A stretch of 64,000 bases of DNA from Thraustochytrium sp. TN22 (lineage: Eukaryota; Sar; Bigyra; Thraustochytrida; Thraustochytriidae): positions 210,316 through 274,315 of the forward strand of contig JABLUY010000017.1 in assembly GCA_013306675.1 (NCBI GenBank). The letters are read 5' to 3'. A program made the translations under genes and the position numbers. Every line of letters starts with the position of its first letter. The stretch's first letter is position 1. Positions 12,201 to 27,200 of this stretch are shown here, piece after piece. Below the pieces are notes generated by a model. The model worked only from the letters and a program-made list of their open reading frames with translations. It was not told the DNA's origin and did no database searches.

Positions 12201-15200
12201 GGTCTCTGGCGCAGCCGTGCTGCGCGGCACCAACGCGCAGTTCAGCGGCGACCTCATCGTGGATGTCGGGGCCGCACTTTACCTGGACGAGGCGGCCGCC
12301 GTGGTGGTGGCCGGCTCGCTCTCGCACGACGGTCTCCTGAACCTCGGCGCTTCGGGCCAGGCCTCCTTCACCTGCGCCTCGCCCGAGTGCTCCTCTACGT
12401 CTGACAGCCAGCTCGAGGGCCTCGGCGCGCTCACGCTCTCCGAGGGCGCCGAGTGGGACCTTCTTGGCACGGTGCAGGTGCCCGTCGGTGCGGAGCAGTG
12501 GCACATCGTCCAGGGCGCCACGCTCTATCTGGGCGGTGCAGCCTCTGTTGGCGCATCGGTGCAGAACGAGGGCACGCTCGTGGTCACCACGGACGGCGAC
12601 GCAGTCTTTCTGGACTCGATTGTCTCGACTGGCCTCCTTCAGGTCGACGGCGCCGCCGACCTCCTCGGCTCTAGCGCGGACCTGGACGGCGAGATCGCCG
12701 GCGCCGGCTACCTTGTGGTTGGTCCGTCGACCAAGGCCGACGTGCTGGCGGACGGCACCCTGCGCGGCGGCATCGAGGTGCGCGTCGGCGGCAGCGCCGT
12801 TTTCTGGTCCTCGTCCTTCACGCTCGAGGGCCTCACCAAGATCGATGGCGACATGTTCATCAGCACCGGCGCGCAGGTCGCCTTTCGCACGGGCGGCTCT
12901 GGTCGCGTGCAGCCCGGCGCGGCGCAGCTGGTGACTACGGGCCAACTCCGCAACGACGGCAACCTGAGTATCGGCGTGCTGGCGGACCTCGGCGGCAACT
13001 TGGAGTCCACCAGTCTGCTCATTGTGGAGCCTGCGGGCGAGGCCACGGTCGTGGGCCTGCTCGAGGTGCAGGAGGGCGAGCTCTACGTGCGGGATGGCGA
13101 GCTCATCATCGACGCCGAGGGGCAGTTGTCCGTGCTCGACACGGCTGCCCTGGTCTCTTCCGATGCCGCTTTTGTTCAGGTGGCCGGCTCACTCACCATC
13201 GCGTCCGGCGCCACCGCGGATCTGCGCGGCCAGGCCGCCTCCGCCTCAAGCGCCATTGTGCACGTTCTCGGCGAGCTCGTGCTCGGCGCCAGCGCTGACT
13301 TCCAGGGATTCACCGAGGTCGAAGGCCTCCTCGTGCTCGCCAACGACGTTGCAGCCACCGGTACGAGCAGCCGCGGTGCAGTCTTCCACGACGTCTTGCA
13401 GAATGGCGGCCAGCTCTGCGCGCAGGCTGGTGCGCGTCTGCAGATCGACGGCGGCCTTACCTCCACGGGCGCCATTTACGTCATGCCGGCGGCGGAGATG
13501 ATTTTCACGCTTGACAGCGTGTCCAAGCTCACTGCGTCCACCGAGGTGGAGCAGCCGCAGGTGGTGAACCTCGGTTCGCTCATCGTCGACCAGGACGCCA
13601 GCCTGGCCAGCGAGGTTGACTTTGTGAGCACTGGCGAGATTGAGGTGCACGGCACACTGGAGCTGGACGGCGGCGCCATTCAGCTGTCCGAGACGGCGCG
13701 CGCCATTCGCAATATGGTGCCCGACCTTTTGGCAGCGGACCTCAACGATATCTCCGACAGCGATGTCGGTGGCCTCTCCGTTATGGAGGACGGCACGTTG
13801 ACCGGCTGGGCCACCGTGGAGGGCGACCTCGTGAGTGAGGGCACCGTGCGCGCTGGCTCTGAGGAGGAGCCGTCCGCCGTGCTCTCCGTCTCAGGCACTT
13901 TTACTGCGCGCACGACGGCCATTCTACAGGTCGCGCTGGCCCTCTCCGACGACAGCGAGTCCTCCATGCCGGCCTACGGCGTCCTTGACGTGGCGGGCGC
14001 GGTCGACCTCGCCGGGACCGTGACGGTTGTGTCGGACCGCTTCTACAGCGACACGGTGCGCCTCGCACCGCTCCTGGCGAGGCGGAACAACCTGGATCTG
14101 TCCACGGAGACTGTCTTCAGCGCCTCTGGCCCGGAGGATTACGAGTTCACCGCGGACGGCTTCGTGGACCAGACCTCGGTGAGCGGCACCCGGCGCGCCG
14201 TCCTTTTGGTGGACCTGCAGAGCTCGCACGCCGTGGTGGTCGGCTCGCGTCGCTCGCTGAGCGCGGAGGCCGTGCTGCACGCCGAGGACCTCCTCGCCAG
14301 CGACCTCGACAGCAACGTGACCCTGGGCGCCAGCCCGCAAACGCCGGACGGGACTCAGCTCGTGGACCTCTGGCTAGGGGGCGTCCGCGGCATCGAGCCT
14401 AGCCGCGTGCGCCGCATCGTGCACACAATCGAAGGGTACCTGGGCATGGTGCCGACGGCGCAGCTGCAGAAGAAGACGCGCATGCCGGCCTTCTTCGAGG
14501 CGTATGTGGCAGAGGTCGTCTCACGGCGCTCGGGCCGTTCTGCGCCCGCCTCCTTCCGCGGCGGCCTGCAGCTCACGCTCGCCTTTTCCTGCCCGACGCT
14601 GGTCGAGTGCCGCTCGTTTTGCACGACCCTGCGCGAGCTGCGTGCCGGCATCGCCCGGGACCTCGTGGAGCGCCTGCACGCGCTCGGCGTACACACCTTT
14701 GCGATGCGCTCCACCACCTGCGCCTCGGTGCACGAGCAGGCACATGTCGCCTCGCTCACGCCGCCGGTTTGCGTGTCGGACGGCCTGCGCGGCACGTTTC
14801 TGACGCCGGGAGTGGAGTGCCACGAGCCCTGCACCTGCGTGGGCGAGGCTTGCTCCTGCTTTATGCGCAGCGGCAAGTGGGCCGGCTGCGAGTGTGGGCC
14901 GTTCGCGGCCGCCGGTGCCTCTTCCCTAGCGACCGCGCCGACTTCCACGGTCGCCTCGCTCGGTGACCTGGCGCATCCGCAGGTGGCGTGCGCCGCCAAC
15001 GGGCTCGGCGCGCCGCGCGCCGGCACGCCGTGCGCGTTCCCGTTCTGGTTCGATGGCCAAATGCACCACTCGTGCATCGGGTCCGGCTGGGGCGGCGATG
15101 GCTTCTGCGTTATCCAAGGTGAGCTGGCCGGGTGCAAGTGCGAGTCGGCCACGGCTGCAGCTGCGGCCGCGGCCGCGGACGGTGCCTCTACGGCGGACGC

Positions 15201-18200
15201 GGTGGCATCCCTGGTCCCTGCCGAGGAGCGGGCGGGTAGGCTGCCCGCGTGCGTCACGACGGGGCGCGGTGCTGCCGCCGAGGGCGACGCTTGCGTATTC
15301 CCCATCGTCTTCAAGGGGCTCGCCTACTTCCGTTGCATCGACCGCGAGGTGGACGGCGGCTGGTGCGTGAATGCCCGCGGCGAGCGCGGCGGCTGCTCCT
15401 GCGAGCAGGACAACAGCACGAGTGCGGAAACCGCACGCTCGAGGCGTGATGAGCACGACGACGACGGCGAGGCCGCTGCGCGCGCGCTACTCTGGCGCGT
15501 CTCGGCTGGTCGCCGGTTGGAGGACTCCATCGCGGTCCAATTCCATTCGACCAAGGTTGCGCAAGTGTGGCTGTACGCGCTCTTGGCAGGCAGTCCGGCG
15601 CCGACGCGCGAGGACATTCTCGCCTGCGCCGACAGCGAGACGGACGATGCCTTTTACGCTTCGGTCCGTGCCGTAGGCGGCGGCCAGGAGCAGGAGGGCC
15701 TGCTGGAGGGCCTGGAGCCCAGCACTGGGTACGATGTCTATGTGTGCTCAGACGCTCCGGAGGCCGAGGAGATTGTGGTGCTCCGCGACGTGCGCACCGC
15801 GCGCGCCAGCACGCGCGCAGCGCGCAGCACGCTTTCCCTGGGCGAGGAGGAGCGCGGCCACCTCATCCTCACGGACGTGGCCATTGAGCTCACAGAGGGC
15901 GACGGGACCGTACAGGAGTATGGCTTTACCTTGGACCGCCAGCCGGATGCAGCGGTGACCGCCACGGTGGTGCTCCCGCCGCGCGACCAGCTGGACGCTT
16001 CCCCGCAGGAGGTCTTCTTCACGCCGAGCAACTGGAACACCACCCAGTACATCCAGGTGTACGCGCGTGACGACGGCGTGTTGGAGGACGACCCGCACAC
16101 GGTCGTTATTCGGCACCGGCTCGAGTCGTCGGACCCGCGCTTTGTTCTGGACGAGGACGAGGATGACGCGGACACGCTCAGCGTTAAGGTGCACGATGCG
16201 TCCGCGCGCGGCCTGGACGCCTCGCTGGCCCTCCAGGTGCGGCCCTCCAAGCTGGACCTCGACGAAGGCGGCCAGCCGGGCGTGTACACGGTCCGCCTCA
16301 CGCGGCAGCCGTCGGCGGTCGTCTCAGTCTCGATTGTGCTGCCGCCGGGCGACGACCTCGAGGTGGCGCCCACGGCGCTCAGCTTTGGCCCGGACGACTG
16401 GGACCAGCCGCAGCGCGTCACTGTGCGCGCCGTGGACGACCGGATCGAAGAGGACTTCTTGCAGGTCGTGCAGATCTTTCACAAGGTTGCCTCGCGGGAT
16501 GCCTCCTTCGAAGGTGCAGACGCGCCTGTCGTCATGGCTTTTGTCAACGACACGCAGACACGTGGCGAGGAGCCGAGCTTCGTCGTCGCACCCTCGACGC
16601 TCGATCTGCCAGAGGGCTCTTCGGCCATGTTCACCATCACCCTGGGCGAGGCTTCGCTCCCGCCGGCGCATGACGTCTTCGTCACTGTGAACTCCACACG
16701 CGAGGCCTTCTTCGACCCGCCCGAGCTCGTCTTCTCGCCCAGCGACTGGGACGCGCCGCGGTCTGTCGTGGTGCACGTGCCGCGCGACGGCGTCATCCGC
16801 GAGGAGGCGAGTTTCGAAGAGGTCGTCTTCACCACTTCCTCGCGCGACTTTGTGTATCACGGCCTGCACATTGACGCGGTGTCCATGCGCGTTGCGGACG
16901 CGGATGTGCCGGGCCTTGTACTCAGCACCACGCGCGTGACGGGCCTCGACGAGGCAAACCCGACGCAGGAGGCTGTCTTTGACATCTGGCTGGCCGCTGC
17001 GCCCCGCGACGGTGCGCTCGTGCGCGTGGACCTGGCCGTCCAGGACGGCTTTTGCCTGCATCGCGGCAACGGTCCCCAGCTGCAGCTGGGCCCGTGCGCC
17101 CTGGACCTGGACTGCGAGCTGGCCAGCGCCGACGCGGCCAGCGCGCGCCAGCTGCGCTGCATTAGGGAGACCGGCGCCTACCTGAACGCGGAGGAGACGA
17201 CACTCTTCTTCGACATGGACAATTGGCGTATCCCGCAGAGCGTCTCGCTGCGGCCGTACGAGGACAACCGCGTCGAAGCGCCCGTGCACATGTCCAAGGT
17301 GACGCTCACGCTCAGCAGTGACCGCGACGAGCGCTTCGCGGGCGCCTCCTGCTACCAGGTGGATGCCTCCTCGGCAGCGTTGGGCGGCGTCGACCTGGTT
17401 GCGGCCGGTGAGTGCGCCGTGCTCGCAGAGATCGCTGACGCCGACATCGCGGCCGTGGAGTTTACACCGGCGCTCGTGACGCTAGACGCTGCCAAGGGCG
17501 AGGTCTCGTACCTCGCGTCGCTGGCGAGCCGGCCTTGGGCGCCCGTCACGCTCAACATTGACCTGGGCAGACTCGGACTCTCGGCGGACCCGCGCCAGCT
17601 CGTGTTCGCGCCGAGCACCTGGGATACGCCGCAACAGGTGCGCGTGCGCATTCGAGACGGCATGGGCGAGTCCGACCAGTACCTGGCGGTGGCCGCGCAC
17701 GAGGCAGTTTCGGCTGACGGTGCCTACGACCGCCTGGTTGAGGAGCTCACGGTCAAGGTCATTCAGGATGCCTGGACCCGCATTGTGCTCTCCAAGCACA
17801 CCGCCACGGTGTCCGAGGATGGACTCGTCGAGACGGTCGAGGTGCGCCTCGCGCGCAAGCCGCACGTGTCGGCGCTGCACGCGGAGCGCGCCGTCACCGT
17901 CGACTTTCCCGTCTCGCACGGCCATTGCATCGTGGCGGCCACTGGCGAGCTGCGCCCGCGCACCGAGCCATGCTCGCGGGACGCGGACTGCGCGGACGAC
18001 GGCGTCTTCTGCGCCCGTGGCGAGCGCGTGCGCGTGTCGCCGTCGCGACTGACGTTCTCACAGTCGAACTGGGCGCTTCCGCAGCGCATCACCATCTCTG
18101 CGGAGGACGACGACGTGGCAGGGTCGGCGCAGGTTGTGCACACGCTGATTGCGCCGCGCGCAGCGAGCGAGGACCCGCTCTTCAACGACGGCGAGGCAAC

Positions 18201-21200
18201 CTGTGTCGCGCTCCACGAAGACGGCAGCTGCGCCGAGTACGACAATTCCACGGCGAGCCGCGGCAGCATCTTGGTCAACGTTCTGGACAACGACGAGGCC
18301 GGCCTCGTGCTGAGCAGCCGCACGCTCGCCTTCGCGGAAAGTCTCGGCGAACAAGCGTCCGAGGCGAATCTCGTCACGGTGGCACTCGCCTCCAAGCCGT
18401 CTGGCGCGGTGCGCGTGGCGATCGAGGTCGATGCGCAGGCTGCCAACCGCCTGCGTGCGGTGCCAGCGCATATCGACTTCACGCCGAGCACCTGGTCTGT
18501 GCCGCGCGCTGTGCAACTGGTGCCGACGGATAACGACATCGCGGATGCCGAGCAGCGCGTGGCCGTGGTCCTGGTGGCAGATTCCGCAGACGATGCCTAC
18601 GCCGGCCTGTCGGAGACGCTGGAGGCGACGATTTTGAACGACGACGTGGATGGCGTGGAGCTGTCCGTGGGCGAGATCACACTCAACAAGGACGGCCACA
18701 CGTCCGTGTACAGCCTCAGTCTGAAGAGCAACCCGGGTCGCCGCGTGCGCGTGGAGCTCTCGGTGCGCCTGCCCGTGGAGGTGGTCGCGCCGCGGGATCG
18801 CGTGCTGTACTTTGACCAGGACGACTGGAACGTGCCGCAGAAGGTGACGATCCGCGCGCTCGAGGACGGCCGCTCCACGTGCGAGACAGTTGTCTCGCGC
18901 AAGGGCAATCCAGTGTTGCACTGCCCGCCCACCGTGGTGCGCATTGTGCACACGGACGTGACGACAGAGAACAGCGAGCCGGCGGAGCTAACAGTCAAGG
19001 TTGTGGATCGCCACAGCGGCATCACCGTCTGGCCACAGGCGCTCGACTTGCTCGAGCGCGGCGAGGCCGGCTCCGTGCACCTCCTCCTGCACGACCGCCC
19101 CAGCAAGCGGGTGGCCGTGCGCCTCTCGCTGACTGGCGAGGGTGCCGATCGTGTCGAGCTCTCGGCTCGCGGCCCGCTCGTCTTCACGCCGGAGAACTGG
19201 GATGTCCTGCGGACCGTGACACTGCAGGCGCGCGACGAGGTTGGCGTTCACGCCGACGCTCGCGTCCTGCTCGAGTTCGAGATGGACGCTACGGGCGCCG
19301 ACGGTCGCTTCGCCGAAGCCAGCCTGCATCCGGTGGAGGTCCTGGTGAGGGACGCCGACACACCCGGGCTGAACATCTCATCGCGCCAGCTGTACCTTGA
19401 AGAGGACCACGGCGGCGCGATCCACGGCTCGGTGCTGCACGTGGCGCTCCTGAGCCGGCCGGTCGGCGAGGTCACGGTGGAGCCGCACTTTGCTGAGCAG
19501 GAGCTCGCGGTCTGGCCCACCTCGCTGAACTTTGACGCCTCCAACTGGCAGATGCCACAGGACGTGCACGTGTCCGCCGTCAACGATGCGGTGGCCGAGC
19601 CGCTCGGGGTGCGCACCTCGATGCTCGCCTTCCGCACGCTGTCGGCGACGGACGCGGACTATTTTGCGCTCGCGCAGGTCACGGTGGAAGCAATGGTGCG
19701 TGACGACGACTTCGCCGGCGTGCAGCTGCGCGAGAGCCTGGACGACATGGCAAGCGCTGGCCTCGGCCAGCTCCTGCGCGAGGGCCAGAGCAAGCGCTAC
19801 CTGGTGACGCTCCTCTCAGAGCCGCGCGGCGAGGTGGTCGTCACGGCGGCCGCCGTCTCCGGCACCTGCGTTGGTCCGGACCATCGCCTCACCAACGCCT
19901 CGTGCTCTATCTCGCGGCCGTGCGCGCGGTCCGAGGACGTTTGCGAGTACGACACCAAGGTGTGGGCGCACCCGGAGCGGTTAACCTTTTCTCAGGCATC
20001 GTGGTCCGAGCCGCAGGAACTCTGGGTCGGCGCGCTCGCGGACAAGGTGCTCGAGTCGGAGCTGCATTCTGGTGTTGTGCACCTGTCAACGCAGTCAGCG
20101 GGCGACTCGCTGTACGACAGCGAGGACCTGCCTGTGTATCTGGACGATGCACAGTTGCCGCAGGGCGAGCTGCAGGTGGACATCATTGACGGCGACGTGG
20201 CGGGCATCCGGGTTGAGACGCCGCACGGCGACGCGCAGGCGCTTTCGCTGGACGAGGGCGACAGCCTTGAGGTGCGCGTGAGCCTGCTGTCCCGGCCGCT
20301 TGCGCCCGTTACGGTGCACGTGAGTGAGCACGGCCTCGGCTTCCTCGCGTTTGACCGCGACCTGCTCGTCTTCAACCGGTCGAACTGGGACCGGCCGCAA
20401 AGCGTGCGCGTGGTCGCTGTGGCGGATGAGCACGCCTGGGCCGATGGCACACGCTTCAGCAGCCTCGACCTCGCAGCGGACTCGCTCGACGCCACCTATG
20501 CGACCGGCACGCATGTCAACCTCGAGGTGGAGATCCGCGACGAGGACGAGGTCGGCCTGGAGTTCGTCACGGGCGCTGGCGATGCCGACGTCGGCCTCGT
20601 CGTGGCCGAAGGCGAGAGCCTGGTGTACGGCGTGCGTCTCCGGAGCAAGCCCTGGGTCGCGGCCGCGCATGGCGAGATGGCCGCGACCGTGATGCTGCAC
20701 GCCATGGACGGCTTCTGCCGCGGACGCGCGACGGGCTCGCGGCCGGACTACGCCATGCCGTGCAGCTTCGACGGCCACTGCAACGAGGCGTCTCAGTACT
20801 GCTACAAGCACTCGACGGTGGACGTGTCTCCGTCGCAGCTCGTCTTTTCAAGCGAGAGCTGGAACGAGCTGCAGTTCGTGACGCTGGTCGCCGTCGCGGA
20901 TGACGTCTTGGAGCCCTCCCTGCAGCACACGGTCGTGGCGCACCGCGTGCAGAGCCCTGACCCGGTTTACGCGACGCTGCCGGCGCGCCAGCTGTCCATG
21001 GCTGTGCGCGAGGCGAAGCGCGCCGGCGTGGTTCTGAGCCGGTCCAGCGTCACCCTTACAGAGGGCGCGACGGGCGAGACGTACACGGTGCGTCTCCCGT
21101 CGCGGCCATGGTCGGCAGTCACGGTTTCCATCAGCAGTAGCGCCGAGGTGGTCACCTCGCGGCACGAACTGGTGATTGAGCCGGACGACTGGTACAAGGA

Positions 21201-24200
21201 GCATGCGCTCACCGTCACGGCGGTGGACGACGGCATCCGCGAGCTGCCGGCGCCGCACCGCGCGCGCCTCGTGCACCGCACGTCGTCCGCCGACCCGGCC
21301 TACGACAACCTGCGCGGCGCCGATCTGCTCTGCAACATCTTCGACCCGGAGGACGAGGGGGATGCGTCGGGCGCCGCGCGGCTCGTGGTCCTTCACGACG
21401 AAACCGGCTCGGTGCCCTTCGAGGCGCGCGACCTGGTTGTGGACGAGGCGGACGGCGACGCGCTGACCTTTTACGTGTCGCTCTCACGGCGGCCTGCCGG
21501 TCGCGTCGATGTGGCGGTCCGCGTCTACTCGGGCCACTGCATGGCGGGACCCGGCGTGGACAACGAGGATCTCTTCTGCTCGTCGGACTCGGACTGCAAG
21601 GCGTACTGCGACACGCAGGCCTGCCTTGAGGCGGCCCGCTGCGAGCACAACACCAAGGCGCATGCCCTGGCCGGTTCCGAGACAGTCTTCTTCTTGGAGC
21701 AGGACTGGCAGGTGCCCAAGCCCGTGCGCGTCGTGGCGTACCAGGACCATCTCGCAGAGTCCGTGCGCCACCGCACCAAAATTCTTCTGGAAGCCTCGAG
21801 CGCATACGACATGGAGTACGACCGATCGCTGGCCGGCGTCTTCCTGGATATTCTCGACCGGGACGCCGCGCGTTTCGACGTACGTCCGGTCGAGCCCTCC
21901 AGTCGCCTCGTGCGCGAGGGTGAGGGCGGCTCGTACACCCTGCGGCTCGCCTCCCGCCCGCTGCTGCCCGTGACGGTGCAGGTAAGCGCGTCGCCCGGCG
22001 TCACGCTCTCGCCGTGCTCTTCCGACGTGGTCTGCGCGTTCGTCTTTGGGCCGTCCAACTGGAGTGAAGCGGTCAATATTGCCTTCACGGTGGAAGACGA
22101 CGACTTCGCGGACGGCGACCCGGCGACCCACAAGCGCGAGATCAGCATTGCCCACTTTGCTTCAACTTCAGACGATCGCTTTCGTCACGTGTCGGAGATC
22201 CTCACGTGGACCGTGCTGGACGAGGACGTGGCCGGCATTGCACTCTCCGTGAGCGAGCTGCGCGTCGTGGAGGGCGGCGCCGAGCAGACTTATCTCGCGA
22301 CCCTGCGGGCGCGGCCTCGTGACCAATTCTGCGCCCGCTACGGTTCGGGCGCGGACGTGGACCGCTCACGCCCGTGCACGAGCGATCTAGACTGCTTGAG
22401 TCCGCTGCCACATGCGGTGGCGCCGGACTTGAGCCTGCGCCAGGCGGTCCAGGATATGCACGCGCGCTGCCTGCGGCCAGGCGCCAACGACGAGGTGCTG
22501 GCCACGCTGACAACCGGCACGCCGGCGGGCTTTTGCCTGGCGGGCGAGTCACGGGAGGCTCGCTTTGACCAGTTCTGCGACCGAGACAGCGACTGCAAGG
22601 CCGGCGTGGGTTCCGTGCGTGGCACCTGCCTGATCGACTCGCTGCTGCGCGTCGTGGGTGACGAGGTCGCCTTTACTGCACAGAACTGGTCCACGCCGGT
22701 GGAGATCCGCGTGCGGGCGCTGGTGGACCACTTCGCAGAGCCCTCAGAGCAAGTCGTGCCAATTACGCACGCCGTGCATACGGAGGATCCCTCCTTCAAG
22801 GCGGCGCACGCCAACCTCGCGGCCACTGTTGTGGACGCCGAGTCCGTGGGCCTGGTCCTGTCCACGAACGCCCTGCATATGACTGCAGGCGCGATGAAGC
22901 AGTACACGGTACGGCTGGCGTCCAAGCCCATGAATGCGGTCCGCATTGCGGTGCGCGTGCAGGGTGCCACGGGTCTCGCGGTGTTACGCGACGGCGCACT
23001 CGCGCTGACCTCGCTCAAGTTCGATGCCACGAACTGGGCCGAGCCTCAAGTGGTGACGGTGCGCAGCGAGGTGACTGCGGCTGGCGCGGCGCCGCGCCTG
23101 GAGCATGTTGTCTCGTCACAGGATGAGGCCTACGGGGCACTGGCGCCAGTCCCGGTGCCCGTGCACCTGCAGGAGAGTACGCGTGCTGGCCTGGTGGTGT
23201 CCACGCCGCACTTGACGGTGCAGGAGGGCGGCACTGCCGCAGCCTTTACGGTCCGCCTGGCGGCGCGGCCCCTGCGGCCCGTGGCGATCAAGGTGACAGT
23301 CCCGGGTGGCCACTGCGAGGCTATCACCCGTGACGAGGAGCCCGCGTATGGATCAATGTGCGCGGTCGGCACAGACTGCGCACTAGGCAATGCTTGTGTG
23401 CAGGGGTCCAAGGCGTACGCGAGCGTCTCGGAGGTAATCTTCACCGAAAGCTCGTGGGCGGCTCCCCAGGTGGTGGTTGTCCGAGCCTACGACGACGATC
23501 TCGTTGAGCCCTATGAGGATCGCACGACCATCACACTGTCAGCGGCGGAGCTGGCCGAGCCGGCCCTAGTCCAGGTGAAGATTCTGGATAACGACGTGCC
23601 AGGTATCGTGTGGGAGGGCGCGACGACGAATGGGCGGCTCTCCGCGACGCTGGGCCGCGCTGCGCGCGTTGGCTTCCGCCTGCGATCGCAGCCGTGGTCC
23701 AACGTGACGGTGCAGCTGAGCGCGCAAGGTGCGCAGGGCAAGACATCGCTGAGCGCGACCACGTTCACGTTTACGCCGGACTCGTGGAGCACGCCTCAGG
23801 CGCTGGAGGTGACCGCATCGCGCGTAGACTCCTTCCGCCTCGTGGCGCGCACGGCGTCGGCAGACGTGAGCTACGGCGAAACGGCGCTGCCCGCGCAGGT
23901 GGCCCTCCTGGATGTCTTTGCGGACGCGCTCGACTACGTGGACCTGGTCTTCTCGGACAGCGCCGTGGTGGTGGATGAGGGCGAGGCCGTAACGTACTCG
24001 GTGCGCTTGCATGCGACGGGCGCGGCCGTGCGTGACCAGTCATGGACCGTCTTCCGTCTGACGGTGGACACCACGTCGAAGCTGGTGGAGGTGTCACCGT
24101 CGGCCGTGGACCTGAGCATTGGCGGCGCGGTGAACTTCACGGTGAGGGCCCTGGAAGACATGAAGCAGGCGGGCGACCAGAGCATCGTGCTCTCGCACGC

Positions 24201-27200
24201 GCTGACACTGGACGGCGTGGAGCGGTCCTGGGAGCTGCCCGTGCTAGTGGGCGACGACGACAAGGGCGCAGTCTTCGTCGCGCCGCGCCGTCTCGCCCTG
24301 GCCGGGCCGGCGGCGGCGTACTCGGTCAAGTTGGCCGACTACATGCCGGGCCCGCTCACCGTGTCGCCACACCCAGTGACGAGCATGTGCTTGAGCAGTG
24401 AGGGCACGTTGACGGGCGCGGAATGCGACAGCAGCTGCGAGTGCGTGGACCTTGGTGTCGCCCGCGTGGAGGTCTCGCCTGGGTCCGCTACGCTCAGCGC
24501 CGCCTCCAACGTGTCCACCTTCACCGTGCGGCCCAACACCGCGACTATCAACTACGCTGATGCCTTGTGGGCCTCTGCGTGGACCACGGTGGTGCACGAC
24601 GGCGTGGACGCAAGCAACAAGAAGGTGGCCATGCCGGTGGTCTCGGCCCGACTCGGGTCCGGAGGAGTGGAGGCGTCCGAGCCTCGTCTCGCGACGGTGG
24701 AGACGGAGGTGTCCGCACTCGGCGGCTGCGGCGCTGACGGCGCGGCCGAAATCCGCGTGCGCCTCACTAGCAAGCCGGTTGCGCTCGTGCGCGTCTTGGC
24801 AGGCCTGGACGATGAATCCGAGGAGGCGCGCAAGGGTTGCCCGGACGTGCAGACACATGTGACGTACCTGAGCGCGCAGGATCCCGCGGTGCTGGGTATT
24901 CATGGGAGCGTGCCGCCGCGCCTGATGTCATGGGGTGATGCTCACGGCTTCGTGGCACTCGGGGCCGCCAAGACAACGTACAAGATCGCTCGCTGGCTCG
25001 GGTCTGGCCTCATGGTGCTGGAGTCCTGCGTAGACCCGGAGTGCGTCTCGACGCGGGCGGTCTCGTCTGCCCTGACGCAGGTCGGCACCGAGGTGCACAT
25101 CTTCGCCTCGGCGCTGCAGGCACACATGTATGCGGAGCGCGGGTGCCCTGGCGAGGAGCGCGGGCCGCGACTCGGTCTCGAGGGCGTAGACACGCTTATC
25201 TTCTCGCCGTCGAACTGGTCGCAGTGGCAGACGGTGCGCGCTGCGCTCTCTTGCGCGGCAGGTAACGCTGAGGTGGCGACGTGGATCGAAGGCCTGCCGC
25301 GCGTGCGGCTCGAGACGTCCACGTCGACATCCGCGGAGTTCCCGCGCATTATGCGCGACGTGCTCTACGAGGGCCTCGAGGCCCTTGTGGACGTGCGTGC
25401 GAGCGAGGGGACCGAGGCGACGAAGGGTCTCGCGCTTTCGGTGGACCACCTGCAGTTGGCGGGCGATGCGGCGCTCTCAGCCACATACTCGGTGGCGCTC
25501 ACGCGCGCGCCGGAGGCCGTGTTGGCGTCGCTGGGCAAGGCGCGCGCCGCGGTGCGCGTCCGCGTGGTGGCTGCGATGACGGCGTGCAATGGCGCAGTCT
25601 GCAGCCCGCAGCTGCACTGGAACTGCTCGTGCGCGCCGGACGAGGAGGAGGCGCTCCCCGCGGGCGTGCAGCTGAGCCCTTCGATCCTGGAGTTCTCGTC
25701 CGGCAACTGGGCCGACCCGCAGACGGTGACGGTGCGTGTGAGCGAGGACGCAGTTGGCGCACACGTTGCCCTGGCCCGTGGCGGCGTCTCGCTGGTCCAC
25801 ATCACGGAGTCCTCCGACCCAGTGTACAACGGCGCGCGCGCGACGCTGCCGACGATGGCTGCGGACACGGATGCCGCAGGCGTGGTCTTTGACTCGAGTG
25901 TGGTGTTCCTGACGGAGCACGGTGCGCCGGCGCATTTGCATGCCTCGCTGCAGAGCATGCCGGCCGCGGAGACGGTGGAGGTGGCCCTGCACGGGCCGGA
26001 AAGCATCCAGGTATTCCCGACTCGGCTCGTGTTCGCACGCGAGTCGTGGAATGTGCCGCAGGCCGTCAAGGTGATGGCCGCCGTTACCGAGGAGGCGGGC
26101 GGCAAGCCTTCGGTCGGCGTACTGTACCCGTCGACGCACGCCGAGGGCGACGCGCGGTACAATAAGGCGGTGCGCGCCGGTGCGGGCGTTGAGGTGGCCG
26201 TGATGGACAGCGATTGGGCCGGCGTCCTGGTGGACTCGGACCGCGTGCTCATTACGGATGGCCGGCCGGCCAGCGTGCGCGTCCGGCTCACGTCAGCGCC
26301 GCGCGGCCCAGTCACGGTCCGCGTCCTCGTGCCGCAGCGCACAATCCGCACGCGGCGCGAGGATCCGTGCCTGGGCACGGTGGAGGTCGAAAACGGTACA
26401 GTGGCGCTCGTAGAGGCGAGCCCGAGCGAATTGACGTTCAACGCGAGCAACTGGGCAGCCGTTCAGACGGTGGAACTGCGCGACGCGGCGCCGGAGATTG
26501 CCGAGAATGTCGCGGAACACGGCCTCCAGGAGGTCCGCTTCGAAGTGTCCAGCGAAGCGGACCCGAATTACGACGGCTCGCTGCTGCGGCGCGAGCTGTG
26601 CGAGGGTCTCGGCTGGAGCGCGCAGCACCCGGACCTTGCGGCCGAGCTGCAGCGCGCTGAGCGCCTGGCGCTCCCCGGGACCACGGTGCAGTGCACGTCG
26701 CGGCCATCGAGCGGTCTCTGCTGCCCGCTGGTGAGCGCGCCGGTAATCATTGCCACGGTGCACTCACCCGTGTGGGGCCCGGCGCCGCGTCTGGTGAGCG
26801 CCAACATGAGCTCTTCAGGGCGGCACCTGGTTGCAGGCTTTGACCAGCCAGTGGCGGAGGCGAGCCGTGCGACGGATTGCGAGGCACTCTTCTCCGGCAC
26901 TTCGGAGGCGTTCTCGGCGTGTGGCGGGCCGTCGGACGCTACGCTGTCCACGGCTGCGGCCCTGGGTCAGGATGCCGGTTGCCGCTGGCTTGACGCGGCG
27001 ACCGTCGTGGTGACGCTGGGTCAGGACGCCGAGGTCGTACCGCATCAGTGGCTGCATGTGGCGGCGCAGCGCATTCGCGCGACGCCGGCAAGCAAGCGAT
27101 TCGCGAGTGGGGCGGTGACCATCTCAGCGGACGCCGGGCGGCTCGAAGCGCTGGCCGCGGCCACCGTGATGCCAGCCGCGGGACATGTGTACGCGTCTAA

